Assembly: GCA_014529385.2 (NCBI GenBank)
Contig: CM043969.1
Span: 10,827,001 to 10,891,000, forward strand
From: Adiantum capillus-veneris
Lineage: Eukaryota > Streptophyta > Polypodiopsida > Polypodiales > Pteridaceae
Length of the DNA stretch: 64,000 bases
Reading direction: 5' to 3'
A program made the translations under genes and the position numbers. The notes under the pieces were generated by a model. That model was not told the origin of the DNA and ran no database searches. It was given only the letters and a program-made list of their open reading frames with translations. Shown here piece after piece: positions 35,463-46,895 of the stretch; positions within the stretch are counted from its first letter, which is position 1; each line of letters starts with the position of its first letter.

Positions 35463-37860
35463 ATCTCCCACTTGGAGACTAATCTCCACACAAAACCTAT
35501 GACTGCTTTCCATCACAGCTTCTTATCCTTGGATGTGCAAAAGCTCAACTTCTCCTTTTTAACCACATTTGTTAACATGTTTGAAGGATTTTCAGTTGTG
35601 TGCACCTTTCCTAGCTTTAGTTGTCCCTCTTCCAAAAGAGTATGTATGAAGTGATATCTTACCTCAATGTCCTTTGTCCTTGAGTGAAAGGTTGAATTCT
35701 TTGCAATATGAGTGATGCTTTGACTATCATTGTACAAGACAAAATTTTTCTTTGTTGTATCCAAGCTCCTTCAATATATTGTGAAGCCATAGGATCTCTT
35801 TGGTTTCCTTCGTCATTGCTACATATTCTACTTTTGTGGTAGAAAGTGAGACTACTTTTTGCAGCTTTAAAGCCAAACTTATAGTTGTGCCCCCACTGTG
35901 AAGATGTAGCCCGTAGTGATCCTTTGAGTGTCTTTGTCAACTTCCATATTTTCATCATCATACCCTTGCAAGAAATTGTTAGTGCCTCCAAAATACAAAG
36001 CATTCATTGTTGTCACCTTTAGATACCTTAGTATTCACTGCACAACTTGCCAATACTCTTACCTAAATTATCCATGAACCTACTCACAACTCCCACTACA
36101 TGTGAAATATTTGGACTTGTCCATGCCATAGTATACATTAGAGAACCTACCACTGTAGCAAATGGAACTTTAGACATGTACACTATCTCGTCTTGTGTCT
36201 TTTGACACAAATATTTGGTTAATTTAAAGTGACTAGCCAAAGGTGTAGAAATCTATTTTTCATCTTGCATCACAAACCTTTTTAGTACCTTCTTGAAGTA
36301 ATTCCTTTGAGATAGTTTTAGTGTCTTCTTTGTCCTATCCCTTGATATCTTCAAACCAAGTATTCACTTTGCAACACCTAAATCTTTCATGAAAAAATAT
36401 TTAGACAACTCCTCTTTTAGGTATTTGATATCCTACATGTTAGCACTTGCAATCAACATGCCATCAACATACAACATCAGGATGATGAGCTTTCCATTTC
36501 CCAAAATGTTTTAGTGCACGCAATGATTTGAGTTGCATGTTTTGAATTTGTGATCAAACATCTATTGATTGAAATTCAAGTATCATTTTTTTGATGCTTG
36601 TTTTAGACCATACAAACTCTTCTTTAATTTCTCCAAACCATTTTCTCCTTACCCTTTACTTCATTGCCCTTTGGTTGAAGTATGTAAACTTACTCTTTCA
36701 AGTCACCATGAGGGAACATTGTTTTGACACCCATTTGCTCAAGATGTAAGTCATGAGTAGCACAAGGCTTAAGACAAGCCTAATTGAATTCATTTTTATA
36801 ACAAGAGAAAGTATTTCATTGAAGTCACTACCTTTCTTTTGAGAAAACCCTTTTACCACAAGCCTAGACTTGTACCTTTTCTTTCCACACCTTCTTCACA
36901 CCCATTTGTTATGCAGTGACCGCTTACCTTTAGACAACTCAACCAATTTTCATGTTTGGTTGCGATGTAATGAGTCCATCTCCAGTTGTGTGATCTTCAT
37001 CCATTCATATTTGGATTCGTGCTACATAGCCTTTTTGTATGTTTTCGACTCTCCAAGATGATTTGAGACCAAGAGATGCTCTTGTAGATATTTGGGACAT
37101 AGGTTGAGGCTCCTCATCTGGTTGACGTTGTTGTATGTTGTCACCACTTACACTCCTTGAGTGTTGACCATCCTCAAGATCCATGTACTCATCACCTGTA
37201 TCTTTTGTTTGTTTTCTTTCCAAGTAATATTTGTACATATTTTGATTGTTGAAAATTACATCCCTACTTCTAAATTATTTACCATCTGAAGGGTTCCATA
37301 GGCAATATCCAAAGTTTGTTTCTCCATAGCCAATGAAGAAACACTTTTTGGACTTTGCATCTAGCTTTGACCTTAGGCTTCTATCTTTGTGCATGAAAGC
37401 CTTGCACCCAAACACTTTGAGAAATGCATAATTCACCGGTTTACCTATCCATGCCTTTTTTGGAACATCCCTATCCAATGCCATTGAGGGTAATCGGTTG
37501 TGCAAAGTACATAGACGTACTTACTGCTTCCGCCCAAAGCTCAAGCGATAGGCCCTACATGTAGACACATGCTTCTTGCTGATTCCATGATTGTTCTGTT
37601 CATCCTTTCCAAAATGCCATTTTGTTTAGGTATCCTTCGGTTTGTCCTTTGCCTCTAAATGCCATTTCTAGCACAAAATCTTTGAAAATCTTGGCTGCAA
37701 TAAATACCATCGGCATCGAAACTATATTATAACCCTCCTCATCACAAAAATATAATTGTAGATTCATCAACGCACACATCTATTGTGGCTAGAATTTGGG
37801 TCCACTCAAAAGGTTTGAAAAGATGTGCAGGGAATGAGGAATGGTTTAGGTATATAACTT
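35463..37860 (-). mobile_element. Ty1/Copia fossil: integrase, RT and RNase H
   Basis: Minus-strand remnants are in Copia order. The integrase end is at about 37860-37270 (a MNRTIMESA segment, then LKVFGCKAFMHKD and CFFIGYG). Reverse transcriptase is at about 37000-36030 (VPFATVVGSLMYTMAW). RNase H is at about 35764-35513 (YNDSQSITHIAKNSTFHSRT). The purine tract and LTR follow. Gag and the 5' LTR are missing, and a Gypsy protease remnant abuts the 5' side. Old and broken many times. Confidence 0.85.
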
Positions 37861-38600
37861 GCATTAGTCACTTCTTTGTCTAAAATGCATTCTTCCCTTT
37901 GTAAACTACTCAATTAAGAAGCCCCTTACATCCAAATTGAAGTGTCATTATGTATCCACACGATGGCAATTTAGTCTCTTCTGAGGTTTCAAAGTCCAAT
38001 TTCTATATAGGTGTCCTCAAGAAATCATTGTAAGAATAGTCTTTCAAATTCACTCGACAAATTGTCCCTACTTGTTGCAAATAGAGATAATCATTACCCC
38101 AATCTTAGATTAGTTGTATCTCTCTCATGAATGGTCTTCCTAAGATGATTTCATAATTAAGTTTCTTTTCAAAATCTACAATGGAAAAAGTCTAATAATA
38201 GTCAATCCCAAAGGAATTCACTATCACATTTTCTAGTAATCCCATTGATATATCTATGTATCCATTTGCCAATTGCAATTTCACTCTTGTTTGACTAATT
38301 TCTTGCTTTCCCTAGGCTTCTCAAAAATATTTGGTTGTGTCTAAAATAGCCATGGTCGTTACATCATTGTATTGTATTGGAAGGTAGTGTTTCCAGTGTT
38401 TCCTTCAAAATAGTCTCCTACCTTATTCTTGGGCATTGAATTGAAAAATTTAGTATGTGACTCTTCGTTTTGCAAATTTTCCAAGTTCATTTGAGATAAT
38501 CCATTTAATCCCATCTTTTCCATGGTGGTTTTTAAATCTCCCCATAGGTGTGGTCGTAACTTCAGTAGCTCACCTAAAATTATTGTGCACTAAATTGGAG
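37861..38600 (-). pseudogene. Ty3/Gypsy protease-region fossil
   Basis: Minus-strand coding resembles the region around a plant Gypsy retropepsin: upstream GELLKLRPHLWGDLKTTMEK (about 38570), then LQLANGYIDISMGLLENVIV (about 38270) and NYEIILGRPFMREIQLIQDW (about 38130). It is related to the remnant at 29.1-29.3 kb. Broken, with no pol alongside; its far side meets the Copia fossil. Confidence 0.7.
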
Positions 38601-40456
38601 TTGACATCCCATCTGTTTTGGCCTATTTAATTTTGTCATTTTCTAGGCCATCAATTTCTTATCATTCTCACGTAGGTAAGAAGGTAATGTACACAACGTT
38701 GTCAGAGTGCATGTCTCTCCAAGGTCGATCAGGAAAGCATCAGGCTTCTGGCTGTAGACAAAGAAGCAATGTAGGTGCAAACCAATCGAAACCAGTGCGG
38801 TTATGGCTGAGTTTAGTGTTAGTAAGAGTATATAGAGATGAATACACAGCAATGAAGGAAGAAAATCACGACTTGCATCACTAATACTAGTGGAAAATAA
38901 ATTAAAACCAATTATCAACACTAAATTGATGCCGACAAAAGACATTTCCAATTAATTGATATCTGAAACCCTTCACAAAGCGGTTTCATATGCCATCGTT
39001 GGTATGCCGGTTGATTTGCAAACCCATAGTCAAAAATCCCCAACCCTTCAAAAGAAATTTTTAATTGCCAGACAAACCCCACCTTGTATAGCTCCCCTGC
39101 TCATCAGTTCAAATAAATTCCCTTTTTCCCTATGCATGGTGGTACAACCAAAGTGTATCGACCATAGAAGATGGCATGGGTAGATATGTGTAGGCTAGCA
39201 CAAGCATGGCAAAGGGCTATAGTAGCTAGAAGGTTTATGGACTGACTGGTAGCAGTGGAAATGTATGATTGATGCGGCTTATAGGCCAAGAAAGGCTCCA
39301 AAAGGGGTTAATTTGGGTAGCAGGTGAAGGTGATGCAAGATGAAACTTTTGGATCCAAGAATTTAGAGCTTGAAGTGTTGAAGGAGCAGGTCTAGACAGC
39401 TCATCCAACAGAGCTACAGAGCCCAAGTTATGGAAGGTTGAAGGTTCAGTATGTTGGAGATTCCTGCCAGACAGGACAACTAGGGACAAATGGTCCAAGT
39501 GGAAGTCAGGGTATAGGCGTGTAGTGCTCAATTTATAAAGCCTACCTGTCTTTTCACATTGTAGATCAAAGTTACGGATTGCAAAATATGGCCACTTGAA
39601 ATTTTTCCTGAGGCTAGGCTAGTGACTAAGGAATTATCTTTTTGCTGAGGTTGTGTTGGCATGGGATTGGTTGTACATGGTGTTGTTTATGCAAGAGGAC
39701 CATTCTCTATTGTCTCTGAACGTCATTTCCCCTTCCCCCTTCTCTTCTCTGCTTGTGCGCATGTGTTTCCGGGTGTGTGTAGGCGTGTGTGCCCCCCAAA
39801 GTTGGTTGTGCATAGAGAGGTTGTGTGTGTGTGGAAGGCTGTGAATTGAGCAGAGTGGAGTGATTGAGTTTGTCTGGTGCATTGCAAGGGGTGTGTGCGT
39901 ATGGTTGTGTGCAAGCGGTGGTTTGCTTACGGGTAGTGTCGAGTTTTGAAGGTGAACTCTAGTGGATTGGGGTGATGTGTATACCCTGGGCTATAGCGAG
40001 GCATTGTATTGGGTGTTGGGTGTGTTCCCCTTTCCCCCTCTCCATCTTCTGGTCCCCCCACTAAGGAGATACCTAATGCTCCAATTTGAGGTTTAAAATG
40101 GTGTTTTTTAGCCGACAAAATGGTTGATTGATAGTCAAAGTGTTTGATGGTCGAGTTTGAAGTTGACAGATATGGTGAAGCCAGGTTTGGCCCCATATTT
40201 ATAGGCGTTGAAGATCCCCGAGGACTGATTAGCAGATTTTGAGTTATGGTTGTGTATGTTGAAGGATGCAAAAAAGTTACAGACGGTGCTACTGTTGATG
40301 CGAGGATGAGCCAAGGTGTGGTTCAATGGTTTAAAGAGCAGTGATCGAGAATCATGGCAAAGATGGCAAAGTTAGTTTTTGGAGCGGTTTTGAGAGGTGA
40401 TTACGCCGAAAGAAGTTGGTGAAAGGCTGAAGGCGGTACGCCAAGATGTAAGGATC
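38601..40456. other. unassigned region left of the chromovirus
   Basis: No gene or repeat is firmly recognised. Near 38880 a CACTAATACTAGTGG motif recalls CACTA-type transposon ends but has no partner. A GT-rich stretch lies at 39760-39910. Confidence 0.3.
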
Positions 40457-41815
40457 TGTAATGGAATTAGCCTATTCAACTTGAGAATAGCGGAAATTAA
40501 TGAGAATACTTTCGAGAAATAACTTTGTGAGCATAGCGGGTAGACATAATTGAAGATAGCAACATAATCATAGCAATTAGTTAACTTGGCATGAACAATA
40601 CTTTTGCAAGAGAGAGAATTTAAAGAACATGACAACAATTGAGGACCGGATTTATGTGGAGCCGGTCCCCCCTCCAATAGGCATTTGTATTATGATTTCT
40701 CCCATTAAGAGAGACTTGTTACAATACATTCTTTGTGTTCCTTGTGACCTAGGTGATGCAATGAAGATGGAAAGCTTCATGCATCACAATCATAACATAA
40801 CATGAACTTGAAGAAAGCTTTAATTGTCCCAAGCCTCAGTCCCAAGACCTCAAACACCTTCGAAGGTGGAGAGAGCTAGCAGGGAATGAGGGTAGGGAAG
40901 AGGAAGAAGAAACATTTCATAGGAGAAAGAACTAGTTCCTCACTTATCATACTCTTGTTGCTAGCATACATAATAGCATAGTAATGAAGAAGAAGGAGAT
41001 GACAAGCTCAAGCATTGAAGCATGGCTCTTGGTTGGATTTGCACTCCATAGCCAAGAGTGTTGGTGTAGGCTCTCAACCTCTACTTGCTTGGAGAGGCAG
41101 CTCTTGCACTTTGCATAGCACACCATGAGAGTGCTTGTGAGTGTGTGTGGGTGAGTATTCCGCTCTAGCAAGCCCCTAGCTAGCTTGGGTCGACCCCCCC
41201 CTTGTAGCTCATGCTTGAAGCTCATTGGAACCTCCCAGACCTAGCCAATCACAAGCAAGAGCCATTACAAGCAACATGGGTAGCCTTGGGACAAGTGTCC
41301 CCCTTTCCCCTTTGAGAGAGAGGACTTGATAAATGCAAAATCAATTAGATAATTCAAGTAATTTATCATTGGACCCCTTTGAAGCTTAGCCAATAGGCTT
41401 CAAGCAACACATGAAGGTAACATGGTTAGGGGCCTGACATGTGTCCTTGCTGCCTCTTCAAGTTGGGGCTTCCCTTGTGTGTGTGAGTGGGTGTTCTCTC
41501 TCTAGCCCCTAGGAAAAGGGCTCGCCCCCCCTCTTGTAGGAATGATTTTGACTTTATGTGATCAAGCACCTTACTCACCAAGCATGAAAAAGCACTTGAA
41601 CTAGGGGGTGTTCCCACAAGCATCTCAGGCAAGCTTCTCAAGGCACCTCAAGTACCTTAATCATGCAGGAAGTCAACCACCTCAAGCATGGAGCCAGTCA
41701 AGCACCTCAAGCATCTTAATCAAGCACCTCAAGCATGACAAACACCTCAAGCACGACAAGCGCCTCAAGTAGGACAAGCACCTCGAGCTTGGGCCGGGTT
41801 CCCACCTCAAGCTCA
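40457..41815 (-). repeat. 3' LTR of the chromovirus
   Basis: Minus-strand start is TGAGCTTGAGGTGG at 41815, end CCATTACA at 40457. Near its start it holds a short tandem array of 'AAGCACCTCAAGCATGAC' units (about 41640-41800). The preceding TTAGGTGGGC may be the purine tract. Confidence 0.92.
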
Positions 41816-41954
41816 GCCCACCTAAGCATGCATACTAGTTAAATTTGTGCACAATTAAAAAGAGGACTAGTCATATAAGACAAAAACATGAGTCATTTAA
41901 AAGAAATTTGTACATTTGCTTACTCTAATGTAGCATTGTAAGCATTGACAAGGT

Positions 41955-42110
41955 TCATACTATCCTTAAGTTGTACTCCTTGCATCCATTTAGCATCTTC
42001 AAAAGGATAATTTTTGAACTTAATAAGATACCGTCGGATTATCTTACCATGTCGTAGTACCTTGTCTTCATGCCGAAGGACAGATTCGGGTTGTAGCACC
42101 TCTTATTGGT
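41955..42110 (-). other. chromodomain-like coding of the chromovirus
   Basis: Minus-strand coding gives VLRHGKIIRRYLIKFKNYPF followed by EDAKWM, the classic chromodomain core of plant chromoviruses, which in the family directs integration toward particular chromatin. It sits just after the integrase end, as expected. Confidence 0.75.
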
Positions 42111-45100
42111 CTTCGACTTCGGGAGGGTCTTCAATAATTGGTTCAATTGGTGGCTCTCCTTTGTAGGGCTTAATTAAGCTTACATGAAAGGCATTGTGTA
42201 TAAGCCAATGGTTGGGCAACTTGAGTTGATAAGCCGTCTCATTGATAGGCTTCAAGATTTGGAAAGGACCATAGTATCTTTTTGCTAGTTTAGCATAATA
42301 CTTTTGATGGCCCGTAGGATTTTTGCCCGTCGTTTGCCTTAATCGAGCCTTAGGAAACTTGAGTAAGACCCAATCATTTTCTTTGAACATTAAGGCTCTT
42401 CTGTGCTTATCAGTAGCAGCTTTTTGCCTTTGTTGAGAGATGGCTATAGCCTCCCTAATCTTTTGAAAAGATTCTTGTAGGTCACGGCTATACTCATCGG
42501 CGGCGACGATCTTCCCATGTACTTTCAGTAGCAAGGGACTTTTAGGTCTTCCCTCTATGATCTTGAAAGGTGCTTTCCCCGTAGAAGTATGTACAGTATT
42601 ATTGTAGGCATACTCTACTAGCGGTAAATACTTTTTCCATTGTGAGCGTTGATCTACTTCGGTAACATAAGTTTTGAGTAGATCGAGTATCGTAAGATTG
42701 GCTATCTCACTTTGGCCATCCGTTTGTGGGTGATAGGCTGAAGAGAAATTCAATCTTGTTCCTAGATTTTCAAAGAGACCTTTCCAGAAATTACTGGTCA
42801 TTCTAGGATCTCTATCTGACACGATGGATGTGGGTAATCCATGGTGCTTGAAAATCTGAGATATGAAGAGAGTTGCCATTTGGTGTGCCTTAATAGTCTT
42901 TTTGACAGGAATGAAATGTGCTTGCTTGCGAAACCTGTCGACTATTGTCCATATTCCTGTATTCCCATGGATAGAGTTGGGCAATCCAAAGATGAAATCC
43001 ATGGATATACTCTCCCATGGTGAATTTGGAATAGGCAATGGCTGGAGTAATCTAGGTTGCTTCCCTCTATCATACTTGGTCTTTTGGCATACTACACATT
43101 TTGAAACATACTCTTGTATGTCCACTTTCATGGTAGGCCAATAGAAATACGTCTCTACTCCTCGGAGAGTAGGTTGAATACCTCTATGCCCTGCATATGG
43201 AGGAGCATGGGATTCATACATAACCTTCTCACGAAGGGAATGAGTAACACATAGCCTATTGCCGTGGAGAAGATAACCATCCTGCAAGGTGAATGGTTCC
43301 TCTTTCTTCCCCAAAGCAAGGGCTGACATTATGTCTCTAAAGTCAGGGTCAGTAGCATACTCATCTATCATAGAGAATAGATCATTGTGAGTAGCTATAG
43401 ACACCGCATTAACTTTTGGTCGTCGTGAAAGTGCATCGGCAACTTGATTGTGCTTACTAGCTATGTGAGCAATATGGAAATTAAATTGCGAAAGAAAATT
43501 TGCCCACCTCATTTGTTTGTTGGAAAGCTTGGTTTGCGTCATGAAATACTTGAGACTTTGGTGGTCGGTTCGTAGGATAAATGGAGTCCCCAATAGGTAG
43601 TGCTTCCATGTGTCTAGGGCATGTAGAACAGCTAAAAGCTCTTTCTCATAAATGCCCAAGACTCGTTCATCACCATTGAGCCTTCGGCTCTCATATGCTA
43701 TGGCATGCCCTTCTTGAAGAAAAACCGCTCCAAGGCAATCACCACAAGCATCACATTGGACCTCAAATGGCTTTGAGAGATCCGGAAGCACGAGGACTGG
43801 TTGGGAAGTAAGCTTCTCTTTGAGTCTTTCAAAAGCATTTTGCTCCTTAGCAGTCCATACAAACTTAACGTTCTTCTTAGTTAAGTCGTGTAGTGGTCCT
43901 ACTACTTGAGAGAATTTTGCTATGAAGCGTCTATAGTATGCACACATACCAATAAAGCTTCTTAGCTCATGTAGATTTCTTGGGTTAGGCCATGCTTTTA
44001 TTACCTCTAACTTTGATGGATCCATTTGGATACCATCTTTAGAGATAATATGACCTAAGTATTGAATCTCTTGAAGGAAGAATTCGCTTTTCTTTTGGTT
44101 GAGATAAAGCTTGTTATCCCTCAATGCTTGAAAAATCACTTGGAGATGCTGCTTATGTTCCTCCAAAGACTTGGAGTAGATGATGATATCATCAAAGAAC
44201 ACTCCAGTGAATTTTCGATATGATCTAAAAATTTTCTCCATCAAACGATTAAACGTAGCTGGTGCATTAGTCAAGCCAAAAGGCATGACTAGATATTCAT
44301 AAAGACCAAACGTTGTGCGAAACGCGGTCTTTAAGATATCTTCATCCACTATCCTTATTTGATGATAGCCACTCTTAAGGTCAATCCTACTGAAGTAGGT
44401 AGAGCCTTGTAGCTTATCAAACAGATCTTCTACCCGAGGTACGGGAAATCTGTTTTTGATAGTGATATGGTTTAGTGCTCGATAGTCCACACACATACGG
44501 TATGTACCATCTTTCTTTTGCACTAAAAGGACTGGAGAACAAAAGGGAGAGGAACTAGGCCTCACCATCCCTTTGTCTACCAGCTCTTGTACTTGCCTCA
44601 TGATCTCCTCTTGTTGAGCTTGTGAGACTCGATAAGGAGGCTTGTTAGGTGGTGAGCATCCAGGAAGGAGCTCAATACAATGGTCATCATCCCCTCGTTT
44701 TGGAGGTAAGTCCATAGGGATATCATTGATGAACACATCATGGAATCCTTTTAGAAAATTAGACAAGTCTAACTCTTCTTGATTCCTATCATTTACATTT
44801 GATGAAACATTAGTATCTTTTGGAGACTCTTTGACAAAAATCATGTACGCAGAAACTGAGCTCTTCATTGACTTATCAAAAGAAAGAGGATTTACAAGTG
44901 GAATAGTGCGACCACGCTCACTAGCATCTATATACATGTTCTTTCCCCTGTAAGTGAAGTAAATTCTCCTTTCAGGGAGCTTCATGTTGGCAGCCATGCG
45001 ATCAAACCATGGTGCCCCTAGGATAACATCCTGATGTTGGAGAGGAGAGATGAAGAAGTCTTCTTTGTCGGCATAGCTTTGGACATGAAGCCTCAACTTC

Positions 45101-45987
45101 CCAATCAAGGGAGTAACGGAGGCTTGTTGTCCCTTGAAAGCTGCATCAGCGACTACTATATCTCCCATCTCAAAAGCTTGAATGCCCAACTTGGTGGCCA
45201 ACTCTATTGATATGAAGTTAAGAGTAGAGCCAGGGTCAAACAAGATGAAGGCATCATGCTCTCTTACCTTTCCCCAATCATAGGAGAGTGATGATCCTTT
45301 GCAATGAGCATCCTCTTTTGGAGCTTCGATGGTGGAAGCTCTAGGAGTCTCATTGCGAGTATTCTTCTTGGGGCAAGAACGATAGCCATGTCCTTGCTCT
45401 CCACACTTGAAACACTTATGGTCCTTGCGAAAAGCTTCAAGCTCTTCAGGAGAGAGTTTGTTTTTACCTTTGTAAAATCCCTTCTCCTTGGACCGATTGT
45501 TGTTGTTGTTGTTGTTGTTGGAAGTGCCTTGGGAATTATTTTGAGCATTGGATTTCCCCTTTGCATCATTTTTATCTTTGTTTTCCATGGGCTTGACATT
45601 ACGTCTAGCCCCTTGATGGAAACTGATGCGTGAAGAAACCATGGTGTGGTGGATTACTTTGGTAATAGTACCGGGCCGTTGAGAGTTGATGTATTCGGCC
45701 ATCTCTTCAGGTAATCCCGCATAGAATTGTTGTCTTTGCTCGACAAAGTCTATCTTTTGAAAGACAGTAGCTTTGAGATGTAAATCCCAAAACTTGTCTA
45801 CATACTTGTTGATAGACTCATGAGAGAGAAGCTTCAAGCCGCACCATTCTGTAAGAACTTTATCTTTAGTATCGCGTGGCAGAAATTGCTTCATGATGGA
45901 AACTCGTAGAGTTTTCCATGTCTTTGGGGCTTCTCCATTGCCACGAAGGCTAGCCCACCATTGACGAGCTGATTTTTGGAAATGCAT
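42103..45987 (-). CDS. chromovirus gag-pol polyprotein
   Basis: A 1294-codon open frame. In order: a retrotransposon gag segment (residues 1-130), a zinc knuckle CFKCGEQGHGYRSC (about 192-205), a protease (about 245-350), reverse transcriptase (about 430-610; YFSRIDLKSGYHQIRI, then FFDDIIIYS), RNase H (about 700-820; ending with HIASKHNQVADALSRRP), and integrase with the H-H-C-C finger (HAGHRGI-type block, CVVCQKTKYDRGKQ) and catalytic core (SMDFIFGLPNS, SDRDPRMTSNFW, SSAYHPQTDGQSE). The end, LKLPNHWLIHNAFHVSLIKP, is the usual Gypsy integrase C-terminus. Length and order fit a plant chromovirus. A run of Asn (about 157-164) comes from a GTT repeat at about 45505-45530. Confidence 0.95.
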   Translation of the reverse strand: MHFQKSARQWWASLRGNGEAPKTWKTLRVSIMKQFLPRDTKDKVLTEWCGLKLLSHESINKYVDKFWDLHLKATVFQKIDFVEQRQQFYAGLPEEMAEYINSQRPGTITKVIHHTMVSSRISFHQGARRNVKPMENKDKNDAKGKSNAQNNSQGTSNNNNNNNNRSKEKGFYKGKNKLSPEELEAFRKDHKCFKCGEQGHGYRSCPKKNTRNETPRASTIEAPKEDAHCKGSSLSYDWGKVREHDAFILFDPGSTLNFISIELATKLGIQAFEMGDIVVADAAFKGQQASVTPLIGKLRLHVQSYADKEDFFISPLQHQDVILGAPWFDRMAANMKLPERRIYFTYRGKNMYIDASERGRTIPLVNPLSFDKSMKSSVSAYMIFVKESPKDTNVSSNVNDRNQEELDLSNFLKGFHDVFINDIPMDLPPKRGDDDHCIELLPGCSPPNKPPYRVSQAQQEEIMRQVQELVDKGMVRPSSSPFCSPVLLVQKKDGTYRMCVDYRALNHITIKNRFPVPRVEDLFDKLQGSTYFSRIDLKSGYHQIRIVDEDILKTAFRTTFGLYEYLVMPFGLTNAPATFNRLMEKIFRSYRKFTGVFFDDIIIYSKSLEEHKQHLQVIFQALRDNKLYLNQKKSEFFLQEIQYLGHIISKDGIQMDPSKLEVIKAWPNPRNLHELRSFIGMCAYYRRFIAKFSQVVGPLHDLTKKNVKFVWTAKEQNAFERLKEKLTSQPVLVLPDLSKPFEVQCDACGDCLGAVFLQEGHAIAYESRRLNGDERVLGIYEKELLAVLHALDTWKHYLLGTPFILRTDHQSLKYFMTQTKLSNKQMRWANFLSQFNFHIAHIASKHNQVADALSRRPKVNAVSIATHNDLFSMIDEYATDPDFRDIMSALALGKKEEPFTLQDGYLLHGNRLCVTHSLREKVMYESHAPPYAGHRGIQPTLRGVETYFYWPTMKVDIQEYVSKCVVCQKTKYDRGKQPRLLQPLPIPNSPWESISMDFIFGLPNSIHGNTGIWTIVDRFRKQAHFIPVKKTIKAHQMATLFISQIFKHHGLPTSIVSDRDPRMTSNFWKGLFENLGTRLNFSSAYHPQTDGQSEIANLTILDLLKTYVTEVDQRSQWKKYLPLVEYAYNNTVHTSTGKAPFKIIEGRPKSPLLLKVHGKIVAADEYSRDLQESFQKIREAIAISQQRQKAATDKHRRALMFKENDWVLLKFPKARLRQTTGKNPTGHQKYYAKLAKRYYGPFQILKPINETAYQLKLPNHWLIHNAFHVSLIKPYKGEPPIEPIIEDPPEVEDQ

Positions 45988-46138
45988 AGCTACATGACGT
46001 ACCTTGGAGGACTTTGTGAAGCCCTGGTCCCAAAGGCCGCGTCAAATTGCTGGATGAAGGCCAAGACTTTGTCGGTAGCACCAAAGGTGCCATCGTAGGT
46101 GAGAAAAGAGATACTCTTTCCTCCCTCCTTGAACTTCT

Positions 46139-46705
46139 TTAGCTTTTGTGACCTTCGCCATGCAGGAAATCATTTGCGATGTCCTCCCCTCTTGTATTCT
46201 CTAGGAGAATAGCCATAACTTTCATCGGATGAGGAGGAAGGTGAAGAAGATGAGAAGAGGGTGACCTCTTCCTAGCCCTTTTCTTCCTTTGTTTCCTCTC
46301 TTGCCTTTCAGAGTGATGAGGAGAAGGACTATGGGTTGCTCTTTTCCTCCTGGGAGGAGTAGGCGATCGTCTAGACCGCCTTCTTCGTGGAGCCACATCT
46401 TCAAAAGAACTTAGACTTTCATTACTTTCTTTCTCTTTGGATTCCTCCTCTCGAACGGGAGAGAGTCTTCTTTTGGGGGTCTCTTTAAGAGGCCTCCTAA
46501 GCTCTCTCTCCTCTTGGAGAGGAAGGGAAATTCCATAGGCACGAAGTTGTTGAGTAACTTCGGCTTGCAAGGTAGGGTTGCCCATAGCTTGTTGCAACCT
46601 AGTCACAAGATAATTCACAAACATGGGAGCATCATCATTAGCACCTTCATGTGCAAAATCAAAGCTATCAATGTTCATTCTACTCTCTTGATTATTGTCA
46701 GCCAT
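46139..46705 (-). CDS. chromovirus gag N-terminal frame
   Basis: A 188-codon frame starting MADNNQESRMNIDSFDFAHE, rich in Arg/Ser/Glu in the second half (RRRRSRRSPTPPRRKR). It lies between the primer site and the gag-pol frame and is the N-terminal part of gag by position. The 5' leader runs from 46706 to 46882. Confidence 0.75.
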   Translation of the reverse strand: MADNNQESRMNIDSFDFAHEGANDDAPMFVNYLVTRLQQAMGNPTLQAEVTQQLRAYGISLPLQEERELRRPLKETPKRRLSPVREEESKEKESNESLSSFEDVAPRRRRSRRSPTPPRRKRATHSPSPHHSERQERKQRKKRARKRSPSSHLLHLPPHPMKVMAILLENTRGEDIANDFLHGEGHKS

Positions 46706-46882
46706 GTTAATAAAATTTTATGTATGTACTTAGTGTATGCTTTGGCAATTCAAAACCTTAGTTGCCACTCCTCTTAGCCTTTGAAAATTGGCTCTTAAGT
46801 ATCTACACCGCATTTATTGGAGGTCTTCAATGAAGCTAACCCTAAGGTCTTATGCTCCATTGGTTAGCCTTGCTCTTTGATA

Positions 46883-46895
46883 GCTCTGATACCAA
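46883..46895 (-). other. primer binding site, initiator-Met tRNA type
   Basis: On the minus strand TTGGTATCAGAGC immediately follows the 5' LTR end CCATTACA, the standard plant initiator-Met tRNA site. Confidence 0.95.

Noticed and set aside
38870-39010. CACTA-like motif near 38880
   Set aside because: CACTAATACTAGTGG recalls a CACTA end, but no inverted partner or 3-bp target duplication was found.
41640-41800. Possible CRISPR-like array of short repeats in the chromovirus LTR
   Set aside because: The units are contiguous short tandem repeats without spacers, present in both LTRs, in a eukaryotic retroelement.
45304-45633. Plus-strand frame opposite the chromovirus gag-pol
   Set aside because: It is antisense to a clear gag-pol frame and contains a Val run from the GTT repeat.
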